Below are positions 36,021 through 45,225 of a stretch of 45,290 nucleotides of DNA, piece after piece. Below the pieces are notes generated by a model that saw nothing but the letters and a program-made list of their open reading frames with translations, was not told the origin of the DNA and made no database searches. This stretch comes from Clostridiaceae bacterium (GTDB taxonomy: Bacteria > Bacillota > Clostridia > Acetivibrionales > DUMC01): NCBI GenBank assembly GCA_012840075.1, contig DUMC01000014.1, forward strand, positions 1 through 45,290, in the 5' to 3' direction. The stretch's first letter is position 1, and every line of letters starts with the position of its first letter. The position numbers were made by a program, and so were the translations under genes.

Positions 36021-36737
36021 ATGAAACTGATTGCTCACCGAGGAGCTTCCCTGGAGCGCCCCGAAAATTCATTGGAAAGTCTCATCTACGCAGCACAACT
36101 TGGTGCAGATGCTGTTGAATGCGATGTGCGGCCGACAGCAGACGGTGTATATGTTATATTTCATGATGATAATTTGATACGTCTTGCAGGTCTGGACAGA
36201 AAAGTAGGAGAACTGACATATAATGAGATGAAAGCAGCGCTGGCAGGAGCCGACCGAAATCTACTTACGCTGGAAGAACTGCTTAAAGACTATAAAGAAA
36301 GAACACCAATATTGCTACATATTAAGATGAATAATCCCGATGACGACTTCGTTAACATTGTCAGGAGAGCACCTGTAGAGATAATCTGCGGTGTTCAGAG
36401 TATCCAGGCATTAAAAACCATGAGCAAAGTATTTCCATCGGATCATATTCTTGCTTTTATGCCTGCAAAGGAATGCTATCCGGACTTTGCCGAAAACAAA
36501 GCCGGTATTATCCGCTTATGGGAGCACTGGCTGCAAGATATAACTCCAGCCGATGTCAAGGAGAAATATAACGTAGAGGTTTGGATTATGGCTTATAAGA
36601 ACGGCTCTTTGGACGGTTGCGTAGAATCCTTGAGCCTGGCATATAGCTTAGGTGCGGATGGTATGCTGCTTAATAATATAGTGCTTGGACTTGAATGGAG
36701 AAAACAATTAGAATTGCTGAAAGATAGAAATGACTAA
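36021..36737 (+). CDS. Glycerophosphodiester phosphodiesterase (UgpQ-like)
   Basis: This GDPD-family enzyme hydrolyses glycerophosphodiesters to glycerol-3-phosphate and an alcohol. It is a TIM-barrel with active-site residues H6 (AHRGA), E33 and D35 (VECDVR) and H48 (FHDDNL). The metal-binding PENS motif follows HRG. At 238 residues it is of the short cytoplasmic type with no signal peptide, suggesting a role in recycling imported or internal phosphodiesters. One conserved glutamate in the LHIKMN segment, usually (L)xIExK, is replaced by H/I, so a variant substrate is possible. AAGGAGG precedes the ATG. A bidirectional terminator follows. Confidence 0.9.
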   Translation: MKLIAHRGASLERPENSLESLIYAAQLGADAVECDVRPTADGVYVIFHDDNLIRLAGLDRKVGELTYNEMKAALAGADRNLLTLEELLKDYKERTPILLHIKMNNPDDDFVNIVRRAPVEIICGVQSIQALKTMSKVFPSDHILAFMPAKECYPDFAENKAGIIRLWEHWLQDITPADVKEKYNVEVWIMAYKNGSLDGCVESLSLAYSLGADGMLLNNIVLGLEWRKQLELLKDRND

Positions 36738-36765
36738 ATTAATATAATGAATTGTATATAAAAAG

Positions 36766-36827
36766 AGGAATATAAATATACAAAACACCTGCATTTAAAT
36801 GAATTATCCATGTATATTTATATTCCT
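36766..36827. terminator. Bidirectional terminator between GDPD and GH20 genes
   Basis: AGGAATATAAATATACA (36766-36782) and TGTATATTTATATTCCT (36811-36827) are perfect 17-bp inverted repeats around 28 nt. On the minus strand the stem is followed by TCTTTTTATATAC. It separates two convergent genes. Confidence 0.75.
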
Positions 36828-36924
36828 TTAGTTTAGCATTAACATAATTGTTATTATGCTTAAAGAAATGATTAGTGACTAAAGATATTTAACACATTAA
36901 ATTCTATATTATCAAATACTGATA

Positions 36925-39501
36925 TTACCTAATACCTGATATAGCAAATAATAAAATATCAGCATCAGTAGAATCATTTCCGCTACAGTAAATTGCCTTT
37001 ATTTGCTTATCCGGGTATGGATTAACCCATTCATATCCCAGTACCGTAATATCCTGACCTGATTCTGTTTTTGCTCGTATTAGCGGATCTGACAAATATG
37101 TGGCTATATATCCTTGATGACGGTAATATTGCTGAGGCATTGGTTTAGCATATCGTCTTGACCATACACAAATGTTACCTGCGTATTCTACAGGAATAAC
37201 TACTTCCGTGTTGTCGGAATACTTAATTACATATTCACCTACCTTAGTAAGAGACTTCCATGCGACACGTTGGGCATTATTTGTTGTCGCGTGTAGGAAA
37301 ATTAGTTTGCTGAATTTATTGTTTACGCATGCCTCGATTGGTGTAGAAGATAGTCGCTGAGTCCTGGACAGATCAAAAATGTATTTGTCGATGATAACAT
37401 TTTGCAGACTGGTGCTGATATTTTCGATATAAGCTTTAATTGCATTAGGGAGTGAAGATGATGATGTTTCAGGCAAAGTAATCGGGATAGAAACAATTTG
37501 CGCGTTTTCCGGTTTGGAGATACCACGCAGCTCATCACGGATTTTAGGTATCATTTTTTGTATTATATCTGTATACGCTTCACGAGCATCAGAATTATAA
37601 GTATCTGACCAAAGCATTTCAGCAGAATAAAGAAGATCAAAAATCTTACCTTTCTTTGCTAAATTATATTCATCGATTCTACACCAAGTGGAAACTTCTC
37701 CGCCAAGCATACCTTTTTTAGCAATTCTGCTTTCATAACGCGGATAATGGCTGGAGTACATATTTCCCATAATAACATTGAATCCATATGGTAAAATGTG
37801 ATCCTCCATATCAATATCAAAATGAAAATACCATATGAAGTCGAGCATTACAATGTCTTTAGGAATTTTATTAATTGCAGGGGGAGTAAGATATTTTTCG
37901 GTTGGCTGAAGCATATCCGACCATATCATCATTCCAAGGCCCTTTTTTTGCAAATAATCATGCATACGGGTTACATGTTTTGCATATAGTTCAGCGTGAT
38001 CTTTATCTTTACACAGAGGACACAAACCTATTTGATAAATCTCATCATGTCCCATATGAACATAGTGTTTTGGTTTTACTACCTCGACTATTTCATCAAT
38101 TATATCGTAAATGATTTCATAACTTTTTTCATTGGATGGACAATATGAGTGATGATAAAACTTGCTTGGAGGTTGGTCTGCAAGACGAGTATCTACATTT
38201 TTGTTTTCAGAATCTTTGGAAATTTCCTCTACTTCAGCGATATCTGGATGCGCATATGTAATATACTGTACATGACCAAATGACTGTACTTCAGGAATAA
38301 TTTCAAAACCGAAGCTTCTGGCATATTCTATAAAATCACGCACTTCATCTTTTTCGAGCAGCTCTCCTCCTGCTACCATGTCGCCATGTGGAAAAGGAGG
38401 TTGAAGTCCCATTTTAGCGGCACGATTACCTTGAAGCCAGGCTTCGCTGATTTCAGGATGTTTATCAAACCGCATACCTCCGGCAAATTCTATAAAAAGG
38501 GTATTATATCGCATTGGGATTAGAACATAGCGTATTAATCGTTTTGCAAATTCTATTTCTTCCCTAGGTGGTAATCCAAAGTGGAACCCTCTAAAAGGCT
38601 TATAAGGATAATCCTCTATTTCACATATTGGTACTTCTCCATTACTACAAATCTGAATAAATGTTTCAATAGCATACAGCAGTCCTAATCTTGTAGAAGC
38701 CGAGAAGCTGATCCCTTTATCATCAATAATAATTTTATATCCTTCTGTTTTGATATTTTCACACATATTTATGGAAATTAAATATTCTTTCTTATTTACA
38801 AATAATGGACTACTATTATCATCAGATGAGCAAGCATTGTTTTTCTTCTGCAAAGGCAAATTAATATCAAAGCGTTCAAAAATTCTTTCTTGTAAGTATT
38901 TAATAGCAAAATTGATATCTTCTGAATCATCATCTGTTGCAATAGCTTTAATAGAGTTCATAGGGATGCTTTTCTGTCCGTATTTAGCACTTACCGGAGT
39001 AGGATATATTATAGGTTTATCATCAATGACTGCTCCAATGATATCTAGCTTTGAAATCACAATGTCTTTTAATGATGCTTTAAAACGAATAATTAAAACT
39101 TCTGCTTTGATTCCAACAGGTATATTAAAGCTACCCTCAAGAATTGAGTCAGTTTGAGCATCGTAACGTCCTATGCACCGATGGTTATCCTTGTTAACAC
39201 TAAAGACTTCAACTGCTTGTACAGCAGAGCCTTCTAAAAGACTTATGCAGACAGCACCTATAAAACATTCTTTTGTGAGATTAACTTTAATATCAACGCC
39301 TACATCCATAACGGAATCCCATTTCCAGCCTATAGGATTTCCCTTACACAAACTTCCTGTCCCAAAAGGTATTTCTTTGTTTTCTATATCGTCAGAAATA
39401 AATATTTTATTGGGTGGAAAATGATGATTAGTTCCTCTATATAAAAAGCTATAATTGCCGGCTAATCCCGAAGCTTTTGAGTTTAATTTTCCTATATACA
39501 T
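36925..39501 (-). CDS. GH20 beta-N-acetylhexosaminidase-like enzyme
   Basis: This is an 858-residue glycoside hydrolase of family 20 type, which removes N-acetylhexosamine by substrate-assisted catalysis. Residues 1-150 form a beta-rich N-terminal domain, and about 165-300 a zincin-like GH20b domain. The catalytic barrel spans about 300-640, with the D486/E487 pair in YVHMGHDEIYQ. The C-terminal 200 residues are beta-rich. There is no signal peptide, so it acts on sugars imported by the transporter encoded upstream. AAAGGAGTG precedes the ATG. It is the last gene of the minus-strand operon, after a hairpin at 39566-39597. The precise substrate (GlcNAc or GalNAc) is not readable. Confidence 0.9.
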   Translation of the reverse strand: MYIGKLNSKASGLAGNYSFLYRGTNHHFPPNKIFISDDIENKEIPFGTGSLCKGNPIGWKWDSVMDVGVDIKVNLTKECFIGAVCISLLEGSAVQAVEVFSVNKDNHRCIGRYDAQTDSILEGSFNIPVGIKAEVLIIRFKASLKDIVISKLDIIGAVIDDKPIIYPTPVSAKYGQKSIPMNSIKAIATDDDSEDINFAIKYLQERIFERFDINLPLQKKNNACSSDDNSSPLFVNKKEYLISINMCENIKTEGYKIIIDDKGISFSASTRLGLLYAIETFIQICSNGEVPICEIEDYPYKPFRGFHFGLPPREEIEFAKRLIRYVLIPMRYNTLFIEFAGGMRFDKHPEISEAWLQGNRAAKMGLQPPFPHGDMVAGGELLEKDEVRDFIEYARSFGFEIIPEVQSFGHVQYITYAHPDIAEVEEISKDSENKNVDTRLADQPPSKFYHHSYCPSNEKSYEIIYDIIDEIVEVVKPKHYVHMGHDEIYQIGLCPLCKDKDHAELYAKHVTRMHDYLQKKGLGMMIWSDMLQPTEKYLTPPAINKIPKDIVMLDFIWYFHFDIDMEDHILPYGFNVIMGNMYSSHYPRYESRIAKKGMLGGEVSTWCRIDEYNLAKKGKIFDLLYSAEMLWSDTYNSDAREAYTDIIQKMIPKIRDELRGISKPENAQIVSIPITLPETSSSSLPNAIKAYIENISTSLQNVIIDKYIFDLSRTQRLSSTPIEACVNNKFSKLIFLHATTNNAQRVAWKSLTKVGEYVIKYSDNTEVVIPVEYAGNICVWSRRYAKPMPQQYYRHQGYIATYLSDPLIRAKTESGQDITVLGYEWVNPYPDKQIKAIYCSGNDSTDADILLFAISGIR

Positions 39502-39565
39502 AATTACACTCCTTTCATTTATATAGGTAGAAGTTGTTATAGAAATTTAGATGTTAATATAAAAT

Positions 39566-39597
39566 ACATGGGAAGCTTATAAAAAGACTTCCCATGT
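39566..39597 (-). terminator. Intercistronic hairpin between binding protein and GH20 genes
   Basis: ACATGGGAAG (39566-39575) and CTTCCCATGT (39588-39597) form a perfect 10-bp stem. On the minus strand it is followed by ATTTTATATT. It may partly terminate or protect the binding-protein mRNA. Confidence 0.7.
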
Positions 39598-39632
39598 CAA
39601 AAAGTATTAAATTAACTAATTAACTATTTAAA

Positions 39633-41306
39633 CTATTTTTTAGCCAATTCCATATAACGGTCATATGCTGCCTGATAGTTTTCAATAAGCTTATCAAGCC
39701 CCATCTTCTTAACAGCTTCAACGTAGGCATCCCACTCAGCATCTATGTCTCCTTCGCCAGCAATCCATTTAGCTTGTGTAGACACTATATAAGGTATAAT
39801 GTCAGCAGTAAGCGTTGCATTTTCTTCAGTTTCTTCCTGAGTATATGTCACATCGGGCATATAGTTTTCAGCAATATAAGGAGCATAAGTATAATACTGA
39901 TCATAGTCCTTCTGCATAGCAGTAGAAAACTTTACTCTTGTTTCAAAGAATTCGGCTGATATATAAGATGGTGGAAGTCCTGGTGCATACTTTCCACGAA
40001 CAGGCATTTGAGCTGGATCTTCTGTTTCAATGAAGCTATAGATACCAATTTCGTCCTTTTCTAGCATGTAACCTACAGGACCGTATTGTAGCTCAAAAGA
40101 CCATTCGGGATCGTAACAAAGGTCTATCCATCTCATAGTCTCAGGAACGTATTTATTAGCGCTGGTTACAGCAAATAATCCACCCCAGATAGCAGGTGAA
40201 CGTGATTGCCACATCTGAGTTCCATCAGGTCCCTTTAATGGTGGCAAAGTAACATAGTCACAATTTTGACCATCCTCTATTGTACCTACTGTATATGGAC
40301 CCCATGTAGTTACCCAACCGGAAAATACACCATATACCATAGTATCAGTTTGACCTTTTGCTCTGTATTGGTTAATATCATGAGTGAATACCTCAGGATC
40401 AATCAAACCTTCTTTATACATTGAAGCAAGCCACTTAACAGCTTGTTTATAACCTTCGGTAATTGGCTCAAAGATAACTTTTCCGTCACGAACAGAGACA
40501 TGAGATGCACAGTCAAGGCTTCCAAAAGGTGTAAAGAAGCCATAACACCCATAATTATGGTTATTATGAATGAATGAAAGAGGAATTTCATCAGCTAGGC
40601 CATTGCCATTAGGATCTTCAGTTTTAAATTTTCTCAATACCTCAACAAATTCATCAGTAGTTTCTGGAATATCAAGACCTAGCTTTTCCAACCAAACACG
40701 ATTTATATAGTGACGGTTATAAACAAGATTTGATCCAAGTTCTTGTACGAACGGCAGTGAATAAATTTTACCATCGGGACTGGTACTTACAATCCTAGTC
40801 TTTACATTTTGTTCAAACATTTTTCGAATATTAGGACAATATTCTTGGATTAAATCTGTTAAATCAAGCAGTACTCCTTGAGGTCCATAAGTTATCAAAT
40901 CAGCAGAAGTTAGAGCACCGCCGTTACCTCCCAAAAATGCATCAGGTAAATCACCAGTAGCAAGCATTAAATTCTTTTTTTCATTCCAGGAAGCTTGAGG
41001 AATGTTGTTCCATTCAATATGAATGTTAGTTACTTTTTCGATTTCCTGCCAAATATACTTTGGATCATCGTAGCTTATTTCTTCTCCACCCTTGTTTGAT
41101 GCAAAATGCAGAGTAATTTTTTCATTTACAATGGGATATCCTGTTTTGTTAAAATTGCTACTGGATTCTTTTTTTGGAGCTGTATTATTTGTAGTAGACT
41201 CTGTTGTCGATTCGGTTGATGATGGCTTTTGTGAACCTGCACATCCTAAAAGAAATGTTGAGAGTAGCATCAATGCTGCAATTAATGCTAGGATCCTTTT
41301 TAACAT
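39633..41306 (-). CDS. Extracellular solute-binding lipoprotein (CUT1, LplA type)
   Basis: This is the substrate-binding protein of the sugar importer encoded upstream. The lipoprotein signal is MLKRILALIAALMLLSTFLL, followed by the lipobox LLGC, with lipidation at C22. A Ser/Thr-rich linker (SSTESTTESTTNN) tethers the binding domains to the membrane. The 557-residue size and the GYPIVNEKITLHFAS opening fit the large LplA-like binding proteins that accompany LplB/YtcP permeases. ATG 41306 is chosen because AAGGGGG precedes it by 8 nt; an ATG at 41324 would put that site inside the gene. It follows the permease genes in the operon. Confidence 0.92.
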   Translation of the reverse strand: MLKRILALIAALMLLSTFLLGCAGSQKPSSTESTTESTTNNTAPKKESSSNFNKTGYPIVNEKITLHFASNKGGEEISYDDPKYIWQEIEKVTNIHIEWNNIPQASWNEKKNLMLATGDLPDAFLGGNGGALTSADLITYGPQGVLLDLTDLIQEYCPNIRKMFEQNVKTRIVSTSPDGKIYSLPFVQELGSNLVYNRHYINRVWLEKLGLDIPETTDEFVEVLRKFKTEDPNGNGLADEIPLSFIHNNHNYGCYGFFTPFGSLDCASHVSVRDGKVIFEPITEGYKQAVKWLASMYKEGLIDPEVFTHDINQYRAKGQTDTMVYGVFSGWVTTWGPYTVGTIEDGQNCDYVTLPPLKGPDGTQMWQSRSPAIWGGLFAVTSANKYVPETMRWIDLCYDPEWSFELQYGPVGYMLEKDEIGIYSFIETEDPAQMPVRGKYAPGLPPSYISAEFFETRVKFSTAMQKDYDQYYTYAPYIAENYMPDVTYTQEETEENATLTADIIPYIVSTQAKWIAGEGDIDAEWDAYVEAVKKMGLDKLIENYQAAYDRYMELAKK

Positions 41307-41396
41307 TTTCATTACCCCCTTCATTAATTTGTTTTAAATTATTAATTTTATTATCTAACGGAATTACTCCGTTATCTTCGCAATATCATTTTCCAT

Positions 41397-42299
41397 CTAA
41401 CCTTTGATAGCACCTATCATTACGCCTTTTATAAAGAACTTTTGTGCAAATGGATACATCATCAAAACTGGAACACTAGCTACAATGATCATACCATATT
41501 TAATAAGCTCTGCTCTCTGTTCAGCAGTACTTAAATTTTCTACTAAGTCCTTCATCATTTCCTGACGGGCTTGATTTTCAAGAAGTATGTTACGGAGAAC
41601 AAGTTGAATAGGATATAACTCTTCTTTATTCAAATAAATCATAGCATTGAAAAAGGCATTCCAATGGGATACTCCATAAAAAAGTGCAATAACTGCCAGT
41701 AGAGCTTTTGAAAGAGGCAAAGCTATTGTAACAAAGAATCTTATATTAGAGCATCCTTCTATTTGTGAAGCTTCAAGCAATTCGTAGGGGATATTTGTAC
41801 GAAAAAAAGTACGAGAAATGATCAGATTGTAAACACTCATAGCGTTAGGTATTACCATCGCCCATATGGAATTAATCATTCCAAGATTTCTAACTATTAA
41901 ATATGTTGGAATAAGGCCACCGGAAAAAAACATAGTAAATGCAAAAATAAACATTATTGCATCTTTACCGACAAGATCTTTTCTTGATAGTGAATAAGCA
42001 GCAGGAATGGTTACAATCATATTAATAGAAGTACCTAAAACCATATATACCAGTGAATTTTTATAACCTGATACAATAATCCTATCTTTAAAAATTGCTT
42101 TGTATCCTTCAAAATTTATTCCTCTTGGCCAAAATAGAACTTGCCCGCTGCTTACCATTACAGGATTAGAAATTGAAGCTATGACTATAAAATATAAAGG
42201 ATATAAAATTGATATGACTATTAATATGAGGATTGCATGATTAACAATATCAAATATAGTATCTACATTGAATATGGATATTTTTTTAGATTTGTTCAT
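41397..42299 (-). CDS. CUT1 carbohydrate ABC transporter permease, YtcP/MalG type
   Basis: This is the second permease of the minus-strand importer, 300 residues long, with six hydrophobic segments and the ending KGVMIGAIKG shared with the gene at 1005-1886. Its EAA loop reads EASQIEGCSNIRFF and departs from the usual EAAxIDGA, with S, E and C substitutions, though the core glutamate and glycine remain. AAAGGTGGG precedes the ATG. It lies 45 nt downstream of its LplB-type partner and 90 nt upstream of the binding-protein gene. No ATPase is encoded in the operon. Confidence 0.93.
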   Translation of the reverse strand: MNKSKKISIFNVDTIFDIVNHAILILIVISILYPLYFIVIASISNPVMVSSGQVLFWPRGINFEGYKAIFKDRIIVSGYKNSLVYMVLGTSINMIVTIPAAYSLSRKDLVGKDAIMFIFAFTMFFSGGLIPTYLIVRNLGMINSIWAMVIPNAMSVYNLIISRTFFRTNIPYELLEASQIEGCSNIRFFVTIALPLSKALLAVIALFYGVSHWNAFFNAMIYLNKEELYPIQLVLRNILLENQARQEMMKDLVENLSTAEQRAELIKYGMIIVASVPVLMMYPFAQKFFIKGVMIGAIKG

Positions 42300-42344
42300 A
42301 TATTTCCCACCTTTTAAATGATACTTCCGAAATCCGAAATAAGA

Positions 42345-43289
42345 TTAAAATAATCCTACCTCAGTTACCTTCTTTGAGAGTTGATTTGTAATAAGCAGCA
42401 TAATAAAGTTAATGACTGAATTAAAAAGCCCAACTGCAGTAGAATAACTAAAATCAGCGCCAACCAGACCTACTTTATAAACATATGTAGAAATTGTTTC
42501 TGACGCTTCCAGGTTTAAAGAATTTTGCATTAAAAACACCTTTTCAAAACCAACATTCATTATTGAACCCATGTTGAGTATTAAAAGAGTAACCATAGTA
42601 GGCATGATTCCTGGAATATCAATGTGTATAATACGCTGTATTTTGTTTGCACCATCTACAACTGCAGCTTCATGTAGCTCTCGATCTATACCTGTAAGTG
42701 CTGCTATATAAATAATAGCAGCCCAGCCCATATTTTGCCATAGACCACTAAACACATAGATAGTTTTAAATAACTCATTCTTGGCCATAAAAAATATGGG
42801 TTCCATACCAAAATAGTTTTTCAAAATTATATTGATAAAACCTGAACGTGGCGAAAGAAAAACTAACATCATAGATACAAGAACTACTGTGGATATAAAG
42901 TGGGGAGCATATGTAACCGTTTGTACAAATGATTTGAATCGTTTGTGAGCTACATTGTTAAGCATTAATGCAAATATTATAGGAACAGGAAAGTTGACAC
43001 ACAAGCTATATAGATTAATTGTAACAGTATTTTTAATAACACGCCAGAAATTTGCAGATGAAAAAAAACGGTTAAATTGCTTAAAACCAACCCAGGGGCT
43101 ACCTGTTATTCCTTTTGTAGCAATAAAATTTTTAAAAGCCAGCTGTACTCCATACATAGGTCCATAATGGAATATAATAATGTATACAAGTGCTGGAATC
43201 AAAAATATGTAAAGTTGATAGTTCTTTAATATGTTTTTTAGTGTCTTTTTTGTGTGTGCTGAACACGGAGAACTAGTAAATGCACTCAA
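42345..43289 (-). CDS. CUT1 carbohydrate ABC transporter permease, LplB type
   Basis: This is the first permease of the minus-strand operon. From a TTG at 43289 it is 314 residues, close to its paralogue at 37-990 (317). GGAGGAGG lies 8 nt before this TTG; an ATG at 43382 would add 31 residues and place that site inside the gene, so it is rejected. Hydrophobic segments begin at YLFIPALVY-like sequence. The FHYGPMYGVQLAFKNF and SPWVGFKQFNRFF stretches match LplB. The EAA loop reads EAAVVDGANKIQRI. The upstream region carries 19-bp direct repeats that may be operators for the AraC regulator encoded next. Confidence 0.9.
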   Translation of the reverse strand: MSAFTSSPCSAHTKKTLKNILKNYQLYIFLIPALVYIIIFHYGPMYGVQLAFKNFIATKGITGSPWVGFKQFNRFFSSANFWRVIKNTVTINLYSLCVNFPVPIIFALMLNNVAHKRFKSFVQTVTYAPHFISTVVLVSMMLVFLSPRSGFINIILKNYFGMEPIFFMAKNELFKTIYVFSGLWQNMGWAAIIYIAALTGIDRELHEAAVVDGANKIQRIIHIDIPGIMPTMVTLLILNMGSIMNVGFEKVFLMQNSLNLEASETISTYVYKVGLVGADFSYSTAVGLFNSVINFIMLLITNQLSKKVTEVGLF

Positions 43290-43417
43290 TTGCAATTCCT
43301 CCTCCCAACTCAGTAAATTAGAGTTTCCATGAATCGGTTTTATAATAAAGTAAAAAATACAATCATTATCCGTTAGATACAAATATTTATATATGTGTAA
43401 TTAATACAGCATTTAAC

Positions 43418-43455
43418 ATTGAATGTTAAGTATAAAATTGAATGTTAAGTATAAA
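43418..43455. promoter_or_regulatory. Two exact 19-bp direct repeats, candidate operator
   Basis: ATTGAATGTTAAGTATAAA occurs twice without a gap (43418-43436 and 43437-43455). A palindrome AACATT-G-AATGTT overlaps the first copy (43415-43427). They lie about 130 nt upstream of the LplB-type start codon. AraC-family regulators often bind such repeats. Confidence 0.55.
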
Positions 43456-43673
43456 ATTGTATGGATTTATTTATTGAAAAAATTTAATTCAAATCGTTTT
43501 GTTTAACTGTATTGTAGCAAAATCCAATTTACATGTAAATTAACATTTTTTTACTCATATATGCACAAAATTACAATAACTATCTTTTTAAGTTTTTTCA
43601 TTTCACTTGATTGTATATTATAAGTTAAGATATTTTTTCATTCCATGATACTATATATTCATTCATAAAAGTG

Positions 43674-43716
43674 TAGGCTTAATGTAAAAGTAGGCATATT
43701 TAGCGTAAAAATCGGC
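43674..43716. promoter_or_regulatory. Spaced TAGGC / GTAAAA repeats
   Basis: TAGGC occurs at 43674 and 43691, with a CGGC variant at 43713; GTAAAA occurs at 43684 and 43705. The pattern repeats at 17-22 bp, in phase with about two helical turns. Possible second operator. Confidence 0.35.
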
Positions 43717-43882
43717 ACATATAAAAAATGATAATAGAAGATTTGATTACTGATTTATGTTTTATAGTTTTTGAATAAAATTTAAATGATAAATTCAAAT
43801 TAGACATTAATATATTGGCACTAGCATACATAGATGTTAGATAAACTTTGAAAAAGCTATTAGATAATATTTACAAAATATT

Positions 43883-45178
43883 TTATTGTGATACTGTCCT
43901 ATACATACCTGGTGTTACTCCTTCTATTTTTTTAAATATACGAACAAAACTTGTTTCATTTTGATAACCTACATGTTGCATAATTGATCTTATAGGCTCA
44001 TTGGTTGAACGCAGCAATTCCTTTGCCTTTTCAATTCGTTTGTAGATAAGGTATTCAGTAATAGTTTTACCGGTTTGATCTTTAAAATAACGGCTTAAAT
44101 AAGATGGTGAGACTTTAAGGTCTTCTGCCATAATGTATACCGAAAAGTCTGGGTTGTTGTAAAATTCATCTATATATTTAAGTGCTTTTTTGCATAAATC
44201 TGAGTTTTGACTTTCGCGTTGGGCAGAGAATTCAGCACAGATTTCAACACACAATTTTTCAAGCAACTCAAAAAAACGTTCTGCAGTATTACAAAACATC
44301 AAAGCTTCCATATAATCCTTTGCAATTATTGGCAATATATTGTCTAGGTGGTTGATAGTTTGTATAATTGAATAGTAAACAGAGTAGCAAAAATGACGAA
44401 TTATAAGTATAGAATTATCTTTATTGACAACCTTATTTTGTATTTTACTCAAAATTTGAAGAACTACCTTTAAATCTCCCTGACGAAGAAAGGTTTGTAT
44501 ATCGTATAACTCTTTATTTATCGATTGATTTCCAGAGTCACAGCTAAATAAGTTTATTTCTTCATAAAAGTTGATTGAATATAAACTATCTGCAAAACAA
44601 GAATCAATTGCAATTAACGCCTCTAAATATGATTTCTGAATTGATGCTATATTATTATAAGCTTTACCGATTCCAATACCGATATTTACATCGAATCGTC
44701 TCTTGAATGTAAGTTTAATATTATTTACTGAAAGTTTGATTTTTTCTATATCCTGCAAATGAGGAGATTTGCTTGAAACTATAAAAATAAAATTGTTGTT
44801 AGCTAAAGTGTCAGTGCCATAAATATTATATTGAGAGGGAAAATGATTCTCTACAAATGTTATGAATTCTTCATTTGTTATTGTAAAAGAATTAAATTGT
44901 TGTCTTAAAGAAACAATCAGCACTCTAAACCAATCATTATCAAAATGCATACCTACCAAGGATGCACTTTTATTTAGTTCCTCTTTGTTTGTAAATTCGC
45001 CTAAAATTATTTTCTTCAAAATATATGAGCGCAGTGCCTGTTTGTTGTGAGATAAAATAGAGCGCATAGCAATATCTCTGTTATAAAGAACGTTTAGACT
45101 TGTATGAATTATTTCAAAATCATCTTTATAATCTGTTAGTTCTTCTATTAAAGTTCTCGAGAAATTGTAGATTTTCAT
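43883..45178 (-). CDS. AraC-family regulator lacking the membrane sensor part
   Basis: This regulator should control the adjacent minus-strand sugar operon. The C-terminal AraC double helix-turn-helix covers about residues 330-430 (MAEDLKVSPSYLSRYFKDQ, then SIMQHVGYQNETSFVRIFKK). Its 230-residue middle region matches the cytoplasmic linker of YesN-like proteins such as the one at 4585-6837. There is no transmembrane helix or sensor domain: the ATG falls where the post-membrane region would begin. In-frame stops lie just upstream, and the start has no good ribosome binding site. It may be a naturally short form, or a protein whose N-terminal part has been lost or frameshifted. Confidence 0.82.
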   Translation of the reverse strand: MKIYNFSRTLIEELTDYKDDFEIIHTSLNVLYNRDIAMRSILSHNKQALRSYILKKIILGEFTNKEELNKSASLVGMHFDNDWFRVLIVSLRQQFNSFTITNEEFITFVENHFPSQYNIYGTDTLANNNFIFIVSSKSPHLQDIEKIKLSVNNIKLTFKRRFDVNIGIGIGKAYNNIASIQKSYLEALIAIDSCFADSLYSINFYEEINLFSCDSGNQSINKELYDIQTFLRQGDLKVVLQILSKIQNKVVNKDNSILIIRHFCYSVYYSIIQTINHLDNILPIIAKDYMEALMFCNTAERFFELLEKLCVEICAEFSAQRESQNSDLCKKALKYIDEFYNNPDFSVYIMAEDLKVSPSYLSRYFKDQTGKTITEYLIYKRIEKAKELLRSTNEPIRSIMQHVGYQNETSFVRIFKKIEGVTPGMYRTVSQ

Positions 45179-45209
45179 TTTAATTCAGGTAAATCTACCA
45201 TAATTTTAT

Positions 45210-45225
45210 CACATTAAATAATGTG
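45210..45225. promoter_or_regulatory. 16-bp palindrome upstream of the AraC gene
   Basis: CACATTAAATAATGTG consists of 7-bp inverted halves around 2 bp, 32 bp before the ATG. It could be an operator or part of a promoter. Confidence 0.3.

Larger units (their letters stand above)
43290..43882. other. 593-nt intergenic region upstream of the GH20 transporter operon
   Basis: It should contain the promoter of the minus-strand operon and the 3' end of the regulator transcript. Two sets of direct repeats are listed separately. No clear terminator with a T run was found for the regulator gene. Confidence 0.5.
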
